DNA of 33,491 bases from an uncultured Oscillospiraceae bacterium (GCA_900547105.1 URFL01000016.1:1-33491), one strand, 5' to 3'. Shown: positions 20,495 through 29,419, numbered from the stretch's first letter. Program-made: numbers and translations. Notes: generated by a model from the letters alone, not told the origin.

Positions 20495-21367
20495 TTATTT
20501 CACAGCGGACGTGATTTGGGTCAGTGCGTTGGAGATATGATCGGACTTTTTGACGGGGGAGTCCTCGACAAATTCGATTTTGGTGCCGCCATCGCTTGTG
20601 ATCGTGACCCGACGCGTATAGACCGGCGACACGATGCCATTTTCGTTCCACAGCATCACGCCCGCGGTTTCGTCAATGTCATAGCCATCCCCCTGCGAGG
20701 CGTTGTCGGTGAGGGTGATGGTGCATTGCAGCATCGTGCCGTCTTTGCGGTAGAGGTCGTTGTTTGCGTTGGACAAAACCACCTGTCGGTCTTGGCGTTC
20801 GATCGTATAACCGAGGTCAGCCAACCGGTCATAATGCTCGGACAGCGAGGCGATGGAAAGGGCGCTTTTGGCCTGGTTGTTCACGATCGGGTAAAAGGTG
20901 CACCGATCATACACGCGAGAGCCGACAATTCCCACCACCACAATGCCCGCGGTCAAGAGAACAAGTGCCCGCCCACTGCGCTTGGCGCTGTCATCGGGGG
21001 CGGATTCCGCCCGCAGCGCTCGGTTCGTCACAACAAGCGGAAGCAGGGACAACAACGCCAGCACAGATGCCGGATTCCCGTACCCTTTGCCGTTGGATGC
21101 GAGAATCAGCGCGTAGCCCAGCGCCATCAAGCAGGAGTCCACCACTACCACGCGCAGGGGTGTCACGGCATACAGCGGCTTCATCAGGCGGTATTTTTGG
21201 AGATTCAACAGAATCGACAGCGCGAGTACCACCGCGGCAATGCCGCCGGCACACCACAGCTGCCCCCAGACAACCATAGTCAGCAGCGCCAGCACAAAGC
21301 CGATCAAATTGGCACAGACCACCGCGCCGCCATACAAGCGGGCACGACGATAATTCGTATTCGGCAT
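20495..21367 (-). CDS. Membrane protein of unknown function
   Basis: The 290-residue protein has about five membrane helices in the first 150 residues, including one near 132-150 (ALVLLTAGIVVVGIVGS). An extracytoplasmic C-terminal domain of about 140 residues follows. No family is recognised. AAGGAGGG fixes the start. It follows the 146-residue membrane protein gene after 18 bases, so the two are probably co-transcribed. Confidence 0.7.
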   Translation of the reverse strand: MPNTNYRRARLYGGAVVCANLIGFVLALLTMVVWGQLWCAGGIAAVVLALSILLNLQKYRLMKPLYAVTPLRVVVVDSCLMALGYALILASNGKGYGNPASVLALLSLLPLVVTNRALRAESAPDDSAKRSGRALVLLTAGIVVVGIVGSRVYDRCTFYPIVNNQAKSALSIASLSEHYDRLADLGYTIERQDRQVVLSNANNDLYRKDGTMLQCTITLTDNASQGDGYDIDETAGVMLWNENGIVSPVYTRRVTITSDGGTKIEFVEDSPVKKSDHISNALTQITSAVK

Positions 21368-21385
21368 AGGTTAGCCCTCCTTGTC

Positions 21386-21826
21386 TTAATCAGTATCCGA
21401 CGGCGCCATGCCGTAGCGGGCAATGGCGTGTTGCAGAAAATCATTGTATTCGCGTAATTTTTGTTGACAATCCTCTGTCATGGCGGCGATCAGTTCCTTT
21501 TCGTCCGGTCGCATCGTTTCTTCGGTCAGTTCTTCAAACCGAAAAAGGCGCAGCTTATAGATGCCTTTCAGCCCCAGAAAATAGGTGTATCCGCGATGCT
21601 TGGCATACAGAACACACTGGTCGATGACTTTGCGCCGCCGAATCAATGTGAACAAGAGGCCGTTCATTTCGCAATAGGTGAATGGATTGACTGTGATTTT
21701 ACCGCTGCGCTGGTAGATGATACCGTAAATATGATGGATAAGGGATACAATAGCGGCCGGTATCATAACGACAAAGAAAACGATCAACAAAACGGCTATT
21801 ATTTTTTGCTGAATGACCTGATCCAT
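21386..21826 (-). CDS. Membrane-anchored protein of unknown function
   Basis: The 146-residue protein has one strong N-terminal membrane helix (IIAVLLIVFFVVMIPAAIVS) and a basic then acidic cytoplasmic part. No family is recognised. GAGAGGTAA supports the ATG at 21826 rather than an in-frame one at 21868, which would overlap the next gene. Confidence 0.68.
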   Translation of the reverse strand: MDQVIQQKIIAVLLIVFFVVMIPAAIVSLIHHIYGIIYQRSGKITVNPFTYCEMNGLLFTLIRRRKVIDQCVLYAKHRGYTYFLGLKGIYKLRLFRFEELTEETMRPDEKELIAAMTEDCQQKLREYNDFLQHAIARYGMAPSDTD

Positions 21827-21864
21827 AATGTTACCTCTCCTTGTTTGGCAGAACGCCTTATACA

Positions 21865-22137
21865 TCATGACTCACTCTCTACATAAGGCGGGACGAATTT
21901 GGTACCGTTTTCATCCGACCTCGTGTACCACCAATTGTGATAATGGTTCGGTACACGATACCAGCCTTTGCTGTCGTCGTATGCGCCGGTGTCCTCTCCA
22001 GAACAAAATTGAGCGATCTCGGTGCCATCCGTTTGGTAGAAAATAATGGTTAGATCTTCATAAACCACAATGTGGCGATCAGTCCAACTCTTTTGTGATT
22101 TTTTGAGACCATCTTGTTTAAGAAAATAGTCCGCCAT
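21865..22137 (-). CDS. 3' part of a frameshifted membrane-protein gene
   Basis: This 90-residue reading frame (MADYFLKQDGLKKSQKSW, later IVVYEDLTIIFYQTDG) has no good ribosome site. It overlaps the end of the preceding frame by 20 bases. Read upstream, the same frame gives KKQSETATQIFNY, which joins naturally to KPDTSD in the other frame at the A6 run (22172-22177 on the plus strand). It is therefore probably the C-terminal domain of a single protein, separated by one inserted A, or a frameshift that is tolerated or programmed. Confidence 0.6.
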   Translation of the reverse strand: MADYFLKQDGLKKSQKSWTDRHIVVYEDLTIIFYQTDGTEIAQFCSGEDTGAYDDSKGWYRVPNHYHNWWYTRSDENGTKFVPPYVESES

Positions 22138-22513
22138 ATAATTGAAAATCTGCGTGGCTGTTTCGGATTGCTTTTTTATCGGATGTATCAGGCTTTAGAT
22201 AGATATACAACGACAGATCCACGTCGCTGAAAGAGGGGTCTATCTTATCGATTTGGTCAAACGAGGTGATGAGATCGTGGCGCAGATCATAATACCACTT
22301 GTCCGTGTTGTACTCGCTGATTTTGACAGCGCCCAGCGCGGTAGCCGCTGCCACGGTCAATGTTCCGGATACAATCAGCCAGCGGGACTTTTTCTTTTTG
22401 ACAATCAACAGAATCAGCGATACCATCGTCCAAATGCCAAAGCCAATGACCAACACTGCCAATGCAAGGGATAGAACATTCGATTTCCACAACAGATCGT
22501 GCATCATAAACAT
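22118..22513 (-). CDS. 5' part of a frameshifted membrane-protein gene
   Basis: The 131-residue frame has two membrane helices (about 13-37 and 44-60) and then DVDLSLYIYLKPDTSDKK. After the A6 run it continues with an unrelated-looking tail (AIRNSHADFQLYGGLFS). With one A fewer it would join the next frame to give a protein of about 214 residues. AGGAGG supports the ATG at 22513. It is the first gene of the leftward cluster behind the promoter at 22563-22591. Confidence 0.62.
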   Translation of the reverse strand: MFMMHDLLWKSNVLSLALAVLVIGFGIWTMVSLILLIVKKKKSRWLIVSGTLTVAAATALGAVKISEYNTDKWYYDLRHDLITSFDQIDKIDPSFSDVDLSLYIYLKPDTSDKKAIRNSHADFQLYGGLFS

Positions 22514-22562
22514 AAAGCCACCCCTCCTAGTCCATAACGCAAATTTGTCTGCTTTCATCTTT

Positions 22563-22591
22563 ATATTAAAGTAGATGGCGTATTTCGTCAA
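22563..22591 (-). promoter_or_regulatory. Promoter of the leftward lipoprotein/membrane cluster
   Basis: Read leftward, TTGACG (22591-22586), 17 bases and TAATAT (22568-22563). It lies 50 bases upstream of the first start codon. The -35 is strong and the -10 moderate. Confidence 0.55.
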
Positions 22592-22741
22592 GCGAAAGGA
22601 TATAAATTTTATTTATATTTATCAAAAATCTGCGTGTCTATCTTTTTGATTTTCCTAAAACTAAAATCGCGAAAAGGCAGCGAAAGAAGGTGGAAAATTT
22701 TTCCGATTCAAGGCGATGGTGCGTGAATTGCGGGTCAATGC

Positions 22742-22770
22742 TTGCGCTGCCGGGGCGGATGTGCTATGCT
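22742..22770 (+). promoter_or_regulatory. Promoter of the dockerin hydrolase gene
   Basis: TTGCGC (22742-22747), 17 bases and TATGCT (22765-22770) with TG at 22762-22763 form an extended -10 promoter. Because an in-frame ATG at 22766 lies inside the -10, the true start must be the ATG at 22820. Confidence 0.65.
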
Positions 22771-22819
22771 GAAATTGATAGCGTCTGATGTTTTTTATGA
22801 TGGAGATAGGAAGTTGAAA

Positions 22820-24373
22820 ATGAACGGGCGTGTATTTCGACAAAAAAGCGTGGCGCTGCTGGCCACGCTGATGGTGTGCTTGTCGCTGCTGCCGCTGGGC
22901 GTTTGGCAGGCGGCGGCGGAAAAAGGCAGCACCTACACCAACAACAAAACCATTGCGGCGCGGCTGGACAAGGTGTTCGCCACCTACGGCCCCGGCACCT
23001 ATTTTACCTATAACGGCAAGGCTTGTACCGATCACGATACCAACCCGAAATGCGCCACGACCGAGCGCGGGTGCAATTGCCGCCGGATTTTGGACGACGG
23101 CACCGATATGCTGGCGTGGCAGTGCTTTGGTTTTGCGCGGTATGTGTTTTATACCTGTTTTGGGTTTATCGACAACGCGTGGGTCAGCGCCGGCAAATAT
23201 TACAGTTTGGGGTCGATCGATGCGGGCAAGCTGACCGAAGCAAATGTGAAAGCGCTGTTGACCAAGGCGAAAACCGGCGCGCACATTCGGGTGGGTGGCC
23301 ATTCAATGGCGGTGCTGTCCACCTCCTCCACCGGCGTGACGGTGATCCATGCCAATGTGGATAACCAATGCGGGGTGGTGCTGCAAACCATCACATGGAG
23401 CCGGTTTGTCAGCTTGTATCAATGGCGGGGTGTGGAATATGTGAATATGCCCAACACCTATCCGGCGGGGGATAACACCACGCCGTCGACCCCGACGCTG
23501 CCTTCGGTGACCACCAAAAATGTGGACGAGGGTGTGTATACGCTGCAAAATGTGTCCACCGGACGGATGATGCAGGTGACCGGCGGCAAGGATGCGAACG
23601 AAACGCCGTTGTCCACCGGCAACGCGGTGGCGAACAGCGCCGCGCAGCGGTTTCGGCTGCAATACACCGATACCGGTCGGTATTATCTGCGGGCGATGTG
23701 TTCGTCCGACGGAAAAGGACGGGTCGTGGATGTGATCCGCGGCGCGAGCGGGATGCCGGGGGCAGGAGATAAGCTGGAAATTTATGACGCGGTGGATGCG
23801 GGGGCGCAGCTGTTCCATCTGGTGAAGCTGTCGGACGATACCTATGCGCTGGAAATCGCGATTACGCCGAACACGGTGATCGCCGACCAATCCACGGCGG
23901 GCAAGCAGCTGGCGCTGCAAACCTACAACGGCAGCAACATCCAGAAATGGCGGCTGGTGCGGGTGGATGTGGATACCCGCGGCGTGTATACCGTGCAGGT
24001 GGACGAGGGCTCGTCGCTGAATATTCGCAGCACCGCCTCCACCTCCGGATCGGTGGTTGGCTCGCTGCCGCGCGGCGCGCTGGTGCCGGTTACCAAGCTG
24101 TCCAACAACTGGGGGTACATCACCTATAACAAGGTGAAAGGGTGGATCTCGCTGGACTATGCCGCGCGTTCCTGCGCGTTTGGGTCGATGAGCGGCAACA
24201 ATACGGTGAAAGCGGCGGACGCCCAAAAGATTTTGCAAAGTGCGCAAGGGCGACTTTCGCTGACAGCGCTGCAAAAGGTGGCGGCGGATGTGGATCTGGA
24301 TGGCAAGGTGACCATCAAGGATGCGCTGAAAGTGCTGAACTTCACCGCCGGAAAAATCAAGAGCTTGGTGTAA
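22820..24373 (+). CDS. Secreted multidomain hydrolase with ricin-like, SH3 and dockerin regions
   Basis: The 517-residue protein has a signal peptide (about 1-33). Residues ~40-210 form a CHAP/NlpC-like domain: C102 in AWQCFGFARY, H161 in RVGGHSMAVL, then VIHANVDN. Residues ~238-385 look like a ricin-type beta-trefoil (YTLQNVSTGRMMQVTGG; LALQTYNGSNIQKWRL). Residues ~387-450 are a bacterial SH3 domain (LNIRSTASTSGSVVGSLPRG). The end is a dockerin-like pair (TVKAADAQKIL; VDLDGKVTIKDALKVL) whose first calcium loop is degenerate. It probably cuts peptidoglycan or another surface polymer, perhaps docked to a scaffold. AGGAAG precedes the ATG at 22820. Confidence 0.82.
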   Translation: MNGRVFRQKSVALLATLMVCLSLLPLGVWQAAAEKGSTYTNNKTIAARLDKVFATYGPGTYFTYNGKACTDHDTNPKCATTERGCNCRRILDDGTDMLAWQCFGFARYVFYTCFGFIDNAWVSAGKYYSLGSIDAGKLTEANVKALLTKAKTGAHIRVGGHSMAVLSTSSTGVTVIHANVDNQCGVVLQTITWSRFVSLYQWRGVEYVNMPNTYPAGDNTTPSTPTLPSVTTKNVDEGVYTLQNVSTGRMMQVTGGKDANETPLSTGNAVANSAAQRFRLQYTDTGRYYLRAMCSSDGKGRVVDVIRGASGMPGAGDKLEIYDAVDAGAQLFHLVKLSDDTYALEIAITPNTVIADQSTAGKQLALQTYNGSNIQKWRLVRVDVDTRGVYTVQVDEGSSLNIRSTASTSGSVVGSLPRGALVPVTKLSNNWGYITYNKVKGWISLDYAARSCAFGSMSGNNTVKAADAQKILQSAQGRLSLTALQKVAADVDLDGKVTIKDALKVLNFTAGKIKSLV

Positions 24374-24386
24374 CCAACACATATAA

Positions 24387-24424
24387 AAATGCCGTCCGGA
24401 GGAAAATCCTCCGGGCGGCATTTG
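24387..24424. terminator. Bidirectional terminator between convergent genes
   Basis: A 17-bp stem with one G-T pair (24387-24403 with 24407-24423) separates the hydrolase and YfhO genes. Leftward it ends in TTTTTATAT, which is strong. Rightward the tail is ATTTGC, which is weaker. Confidence 0.82.
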
Positions 24425-24434
24425 CTATGCGATT

Positions 24435-27400
24435 TTATTTGTTGTGGGGGTCACTGTCGAACAGGCGGTTGGCGTCCATATCATCGGTGGACAGCGGCTC
24501 CGGCTGTTCCGGGGCGGGGGTGTCCGGTGCCGGGGCGGCCGCGGGATTGTCGGTGGGCAGCAGCTCCGCCAGCCGCACCGTTCCCTCTGCGCTCGGCAGG
24601 GGAGCGGGCACCGCCGCAGCGCGGGTGCGCTTGCGCTGCCACCACAGCAGCGCGATCAGCCCGATCAAGCTGAGGGCGCTGAGCGCCAGACCCGCTTTCA
24701 ACCCTTTCGGGAAGAAGGTCATGGTAACGGTGTGCTGACCGGCGGGCATTTCAAATGCCAGCATGGCTTCTGCCATGCCGATGGTGCCGGTGTCGGCGGC
24801 CGCCTGCATCTCGGACGAGATGGTGGACACCTCTTTGCCGTCGATCTTGACCGTCCAGCCCTCGTCATAGGTCATGGTGGTCATCATCACACCGGCTTTT
24901 TGCGCGTTGATGGTGCCCTCGACCTTGGTGTCGGAATAGGAGGTCACCTGCAGCCCGCCCGCGGCAAGCTGTTGGATGTTCTTTTGGAATACCTCTTCGT
25001 TCATCGTGGCGACATGGATGCTGCCGGTGCACGCTTGTTTGGTGGATACGGTGATGCCGACGGTGTCGCCGGCAGGCACGCTGCCCGCGTCGATCAGATA
25101 CGGCTCATAGGTGGTCACATCCCACGAATCGTCGCCGTGGGTGACCGTCAGGCTTTCCGCCGCGCGGCAGTCCACATAAATCACCACCTGACCGGCTTGC
25201 GGCACGGTCACATTAAAGTGCGCTTCCGATTCGCCGTCGCCGCTGATGGAGAACGAATTTTCCACCCCGGTGGTGGGGTTTTCGGTGACGGTGGCGATGC
25301 CAAGGCTGTCCGCTGCCACGGTGACCGGATGCACCGTATAGGTGTCCTCGGCGTTGCCGGTCAGCCGCCGGAACAGGTTGTTTTGTGAATCAATGGGATC
25401 GTATTCGGTGGGGATCCATTGCCGCACCGAAGCGTCCGCCATAAACGCGATCGGCAGCGCGTAGGGGTTTTCATAAATATACTGGGTGGTGCTGCCGGTG
25501 GTGGAGGAGGCGACCTGCTTAAGCTGCGGATGCGCCGTCAGCTCCTTGTCCAAAATCACATATTTGATGCCCATCAGCGAGTCGATGGGGGCGATAAAGC
25601 TGTTGTAAATATAGCTGTTGACACCGTTGATGGCGTAGCCCATGTTGCCCATAAAGCTGACCGTGTTGAACGGGTTGCTGGAGGCGAACACCGACAAACC
25701 GTGATAATTGAACAGCGCCGGATCCACCGTGGTGCGGCGCGGCAGGAACTCCATGCGATAAAAGCTGCCGTTTGCGGCGCTGTCGCCGATGGATTTGGTC
25801 TTGGCGACCGCGTCGCGCAGCGATTCGGTGGTTTCGTTGTCCACATAATCGGCGTGGGCGGTGAAATATTCTTTGGAGTGCAGCGTGCGCATGGTTGCGC
25901 CGGCGTTAAACAGCATTTCCGCCGTCACCACCACCGTGAGGAACAGATACGCCGGGCGCAGCGACCATTTGCGGCGGGCGATCAGCGCCACGATCACCGC
26001 ATAAATGCTCAGCAGCAGCAGCGACACATAAATGTTGTCGAACGAGTATTTGTCCGCGTCCCCAAACCGCTCCAGCAAGAACAGATAGGCGACCAGCCCA
26101 CAAAGCGACGCGCCCACCTGTTTGAGCGACAGCTCTTTCAGATGCAGCAGCATTTCGTACGCGATCAGCAGCAGCACAAAGGAATACAAAAACGAGAACC
26201 GATAGGGAAGATCGTTGGGGGAATGCAGTCCGTGCCAGACCAGATCCCACTGGTTGAGGGTGAAGCTGAACGCCATCACGCCCAACAGCCCCAGATAGGA
26301 CAGCCGCCGCCGCAGCGGAATGGCTTTGGTGGTGGCAAACAGCGGCACCAACAGCACCGGCAGCAGCCCGCAGTACACATTCGGCAGGTTGCCCGACCGA
26401 ATGGTAGGGGTGGTTTCAAACAGATGCTGACCGAGAAGGTCGAAGAAGGGGAAGTTGGCTTTCAGCTCCGGCAGCGACGCGCCCGCCGCCGAGGTCTTTT
26501 GCAGCCCCAGATACACCGGGATCAGCAGCGCCATCACCAGCCCGCCGCCCAACAGCGAGCCGAGCGCAAACCGTCCGGCGGCCTGCTTGATCGTGGGAGC
26601 GCTCCGCCGCTCGCGCAGCGCCCATACCACCATATACAGCACCAAAAATACGCACATCATAAACGCCAGGTAGTAGTTGGCGAACAGCGCATAGGCGAGC
26701 AGCAGCACATAGCCGCCGTATTTGCCGGTGCGCAGCAGCCGCTCCAGCATCAGCACCACCAGCGGCAGCACCATGGTGACATCCAGCCACATCAGGTTCC
26801 ACGAATACGCCAGCAGATACATCATCAGCGAATACATGATGGCGACGGCGGGGATCACCGCGTTGCGCTTTTTATACACATATTGCAGCATCGCCGCGAA
26901 AAAGGCGGCGGTCAGCGCGTTTTTCAACAGCGTGATGACCAGAATTCCCTCGGTCAGCAGCCGTTCGGGAAACAGCAACAGCAGCAGATTGAAGGGGCTG
27001 GCGAGATAGTAGCCGAACAGCGGCAAAAAGCTGGTGCCAAGCCCGATGTTGAAGGAATACAGCGGGCTGCCGCCGTGCAGCAGCATATCCCGCAAATGCG
27101 CCAGCAGCGGCGCATATTGGTGGTGCATATCCACCATCATCGCCGAGCGCTCGCCCGCCGGCCACATGCCGAGATACAAATACGCCAGCGTCATACAGCT
27201 GAGCCCCAGCACACCAGCGATCACCGGATACATCCATCGGCGCGCGCGGGGCGACAGATGCAGCCGCTGTTGGTCGCCGGCGGTTTGCATCCACAGCCAG
27301 GTGACCGCCAGCGACGCCAGTACCAGCGCCGCTCCCAGCGGATACAGCACGGCTTGCAGCTCGTTTTGCAGCACCTCGTCCTGCCGGAATCCCAAAAACA

Positions 27401-27497
27401 GCAGCATGGTCAGCGACACAAACAGCAGCAGCAAAATCGCTGTGCGGATCGCGGACGCGGTGCGGCGGGTGGTATCCGAAGTCTGTACGGTGTTCAT
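24435..27497 (-). CDS. YfhO family membrane protein
   Basis: The 1020-residue protein has a long multi-helix N-terminal half and an extracytoplasmic C-terminal half ending in one membrane helix and a proline-rich tail. GERSAMMVDMHHQYAPLLAH, FNIGLGTSFLPLFGYYLASP and NDLPYRFSFLYSFVLLL are typical of YfhO, a GT-C-like family linked to glycosylation of lipoteichoic acid or other surface polymers in Firmicutes. AAAAAAGGA supports the ATG at 27497; earlier in-frame ATGs lie at or before the expected transcript start. It converges on the secreted hydrolase. Confidence 0.9.
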   Translation of the reverse strand: MNTVQTSDTTRRTASAIRTAILLLLFVSLTMLLFLGFRQDEVLQNELQAVLYPLGAALVLASLAVTWLWMQTAGDQQRLHLSPRARRWMYPVIAGVLGLSCMTLAYLYLGMWPAGERSAMMVDMHHQYAPLLAHLRDMLLHGGSPLYSFNIGLGTSFLPLFGYYLASPFNLLLLLFPERLLTEGILVITLLKNALTAAFFAAMLQYVYKKRNAVIPAVAIMYSLMMYLLAYSWNLMWLDVTMVLPLVVLMLERLLRTGKYGGYVLLLAYALFANYYLAFMMCVFLVLYMVVWALRERRSAPTIKQAAGRFALGSLLGGGLVMALLIPVYLGLQKTSAAGASLPELKANFPFFDLLGQHLFETTPTIRSGNLPNVYCGLLPVLLVPLFATTKAIPLRRRLSYLGLLGVMAFSFTLNQWDLVWHGLHSPNDLPYRFSFLYSFVLLLIAYEMLLHLKELSLKQVGASLCGLVAYLFLLERFGDADKYSFDNIYVSLLLLSIYAVIVALIARRKWSLRPAYLFLTVVVTAEMLFNAGATMRTLHSKEYFTAHADYVDNETTESLRDAVAKTKSIGDSAANGSFYRMEFLPRRTTVDPALFNYHGLSVFASSNPFNTVSFMGNMGYAINGVNSYIYNSFIAPIDSLMGIKYVILDKELTAHPQLKQVASSTTGSTTQYIYENPYALPIAFMADASVRQWIPTEYDPIDSQNNLFRRLTGNAEDTYTVHPVTVAADSLGIATVTENPTTGVENSFSISGDGESEAHFNVTVPQAGQVVIYVDCRAAESLTVTHGDDSWDVTTYEPYLIDAGSVPAGDTVGITVSTKQACTGSIHVATMNEEVFQKNIQQLAAGGLQVTSYSDTKVEGTINAQKAGVMMTTMTYDEGWTVKIDGKEVSTISSEMQAAADTGTIGMAEAMLAFEMPAGQHTVTMTFFPKGLKAGLALSALSLIGLIALLWWQRKRTRAAAVPAPLPSAEGTVRLAELLPTDNPAAAPAPDTPAPEQPEPLSTDDMDANRLFDSDPHNK

Positions 27498-27533
27498 AGC
27501 ATCCATCCTTTTTTCAGTAGTCATATGGGACAT

Positions 27534-27562
27534 AGTATACCACCATTATCCCGGAAACACAA
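27534..27562 (-). promoter_or_regulatory. Promoter of the YfhO gene
   Basis: Read leftward, TTGTGT (27562-27557), 17 bases and TATACT (27539-27534) with TGG before the -10. The -35 lies inside the end of rsmA. It gives yfhO its own transcript 37 bases before the start codon. Confidence 0.6.
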
Positions 27563-28415
27563 TATTGCTTAGCCGCGCAAAATCCTCCAGCGTGCATTGC
27601 TCGGCGCGCGCGGTCAGCGGCAGCTGCGCTTGCTGCAGGGCGGCGATCGCCTGCTCTTTGGTCAGTCCGCAGGAGCCCAAGGCGTTGGGCAGCGTTTTGC
27701 GGCGCTGACCGAAGCCCGCGCGGATCAGTCGAAACATCCCCGCCGGATCGGCGGCATCCACCGGCGGCGCGGCGCGCAGCGTAAGCTGCATCACCATGCT
27801 GTCTACCTTTGGCGCGGGCAGAAAGCTGCCGCGGCTGACCGGAAACAGGGTGCGCGCCTCGGCATAATACTGCACTGCCATAGTTACCGCCCCGCATTCG
27901 CGGGTGCCGGGGGTGGCGCACAGCCGCTGCGCCGCTTCTTTTTGTACCAGCACCGTGATGCTTTGCAGCGGCAAGCCGCTTTCCAGCAGCATCATCACGA
28001 TGGGGGAGGTGATGTAATACGGCAGATTGGCGCACACACAGATGTCCATCAGACTGCCGTCCGGGCGGGTGAACTGCTCCTTCAGAAGCGCCGCCAGATC
28101 CAGCTTCATCACATCGCCGTGGATCAGCGTAACATTGTCGTGGTCCGCCAGCGTTTCGCCCAGCACCGGGAACAGCCGTTCATCCAGCTCGATGGCGACC
28201 ACCCGACCGGCGCGCTGCGCCAGCTCGTGGGTCAACACCCCGATGCCGGGTCCGATCTCCAGCACGCCGCCGTCGCGGGTGACGCCGCACGCCTCCGCCA
28301 TACGCGGACACACCGAGGGGTTGATGAGAAAATTCTGTCCCAAGGCTTTGGAAAAACGAAAGCCGTGCCGCTCCAGCAGCGCGCGCACGGCGCGAATATC
28401 GGTCAGAGAATTCAT
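27546..28415 (-). CDS. rsmA: 16S rRNA dimethyladenosine transferase RsmA/KsgA
   Basis: The 289-residue enzyme dimethylates two adjacent adenines near the 3' end of 16S rRNA during 30S maturation. It has the KALGQNFLIN start block, the SAM-binding VLEIGPGIGVLTHEL, the acidic IELDE strand end and the catalytic NLPYYITSP motif. The C-terminal part FGQRRKTLPNAL is also typical. AAAGGATG lies inside the end of the cytidine deaminase gene, 4 bases upstream, so the two are co-transcribed. Confidence 0.96.
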   Translation of the reverse strand: MNSLTDIRAVRALLERHGFRFSKALGQNFLINPSVCPRMAEACGVTRDGGVLEIGPGIGVLTHELAQRAGRVVAIELDERLFPVLGETLADHDNVTLIHGDVMKLDLAALLKEQFTRPDGSLMDICVCANLPYYITSPIVMMLLESGLPLQSITVLVQKEAAQRLCATPGTRECGAVTMAVQYYAEARTLFPVSRGSFLPAPKVDSMVMQLTLRAAPPVDAADPAGMFRLIRAGFGQRRKTLPNALGSCGLTKEQAIAALQQAQLPLTARAEQCTLEDFARLSNIVFPG

Positions 28416-28419
28416 GGGA

Positions 28420-28821
28420 TCATCCTTTCACAGAAGTGGGTGGCGTCAGCACAAAACCGTCCGGCAGCAGCGCCGACAGGGTGGTTTCGCGCACCGCTGT
28501 CAAGGCGGCATCGGCGTAGAGAACGGTCATATCGCCGAATTCCGCCAGCAGTTGGCGGCAGATGCCGCAAGGCGGGGTGGGGGCATCGCCCGCCACGATC
28601 GCGAGAGCGGTGAACGCGCGATCGCCTGCGCCGACCGCAGTGGTCAGCGCGTTTCGTTCGGCGCAAATCGTCGCGCCAAACGAGGCGCTCTCCACATTGC
28701 AGCCGGTGTAGACCGCGCCGGAAGTCGCCAGCAGCGCCGCTCCCACCGCAAAACCGGAATACGGGCAGTAGGCGCGCGCCCGCGCGGCGGCCGCCCGGGT
28801 TAGCAACCATTGGTATTGCAT
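28420..28821 (-). CDS. cdd: Cytidine deaminase
   Basis: The 133-residue enzyme deaminates cytidine and deoxycytidine for pyrimidine salvage. Zinc and catalytic residues are C53 and E55 in CAERNAL, and C85 and C88 in PCGICRQLL. The substrate segment YCPYSGFAVGAALL is intact. This is the homotetrameric, one-domain form. GGGAGG supports the ATG at 28821; longer in-frame starts overlap the divergent dCMP deaminase gene. Confidence 0.94.
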   Translation of the reverse strand: MQYQWLLTRAAAARARAYCPYSGFAVGAALLATSGAVYTGCNVESASFGATICAERNALTTAVGAGDRAFTALAIVAGDAPTPPCGICRQLLAEFGDMTVLYADAALTAVRETTLSALLPDGFVLTPPTSVKG

Positions 28822-28846
28822 ACAAAACCTCCCTGAAAGAATTGGC

Positions 28847-28875
28847 TTGCGCAAACGCGCAAAATACAGTATGAT
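28847..28875 (+). promoter_or_regulatory. Promoter of the dCMP deaminase/sirtuin unit
   Basis: TTGCGC (28847-28852), 17 bases and TATGAT (28870-28875). It lies 33 bases upstream of the dCMP deaminase start, in the 87-base divergent gap with cdd. Confidence 0.6.
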
Positions 28876-28908
28876 TAAAGAAAAACAACGACACAAGGGG
28901 GAGTCGGC

Positions 28909-29397
28909 ATGAAACGGCGAGACAAGGAAAATTATTATCTCGACATTGCCCAAACAGTGGTGGAGCGCGGCACCTGTCTGCGGCGCAATTTCGGCGCGAT
29001 CATCGTGAAAAACGATCAGATCATCTCCACCGGATACAGCGGCGCGCCTCGCGGTCGCCGCAACTGCTGCGATCTGGGCTACTGTTTGCGCGAAAAGATG
29101 AATATTCCGCGCGGCGAGCGGTATGAGCTTTGCCGGTCGGTCCACGCCGAAGCCAACGCCATCATCAACGCGGCGCGCAGCGATATGATCGATGCCACCA
29201 TGTATCTGGTGGGGATGGATGCGCGCACCGGCGAGTTGGTGCCGGATAGCAATTCCTGCTCGATGTGCAAACGGTTGATTATCAACGCGGGACTGAAACG
29301 GCTGGTCATCCGCAACACGCCGGACGATTTTACCGCCATTTATGTGCAGGATTGGATCGAGCACGATACCTCGCTGGAGGGTGAGCGGGGCTATTGA
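28909..29397 (+). CDS. dCMP deaminase (ComEB-like)
   Basis: The 162-residue zinc enzyme converts dCMP to dUMP, supplying thymidylate synthesis. H79 and E81 lie in HAEANAI; C117 and C120 lie in SCSMCKRLI. The allosteric/substrate block YSGAPRGRRNCCDLGYC is present. The sequence matches the ComEB/dCMP deaminase branch rather than tRNA or cytidine deaminases. AAGGGGGAG precedes the ATG. It is divergent from cdd, so two pyrimidine deaminases sit side by side, and it is followed by the sirtuin gene after 22 bases. Confidence 0.93.
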   Translation: MKRRDKENYYLDIAQTVVERGTCLRRNFGAIIVKNDQIISTGYSGAPRGRRNCCDLGYCLREKMNIPRGERYELCRSVHAEANAIINAARSDMIDATMYLVGMDARTGELVPDSNSCSMCKRLIINAGLKRLVIRNTPDDFTAIYVQDWIEHDTSLEGERGY

Positions 29398-29419
29398 TCG
29401 ACAAAGGGAGATGACGGGC

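Noticed and set aside
27498..27533. Upstream start codons for the YfhO protein
   Set aside because: The ATG at 27533 directly abuts the -10 box of the predicted promoter, and only the ATG at 27497 has a ribosome site at normal spacing.
25419..27572. 717-codon rightward open frame opposite yfhO
   Set aside because: Its translation is Gln-, His- and Arg-rich low-complexity sequence expected from the antisense of a Leu/Ala-rich membrane protein.
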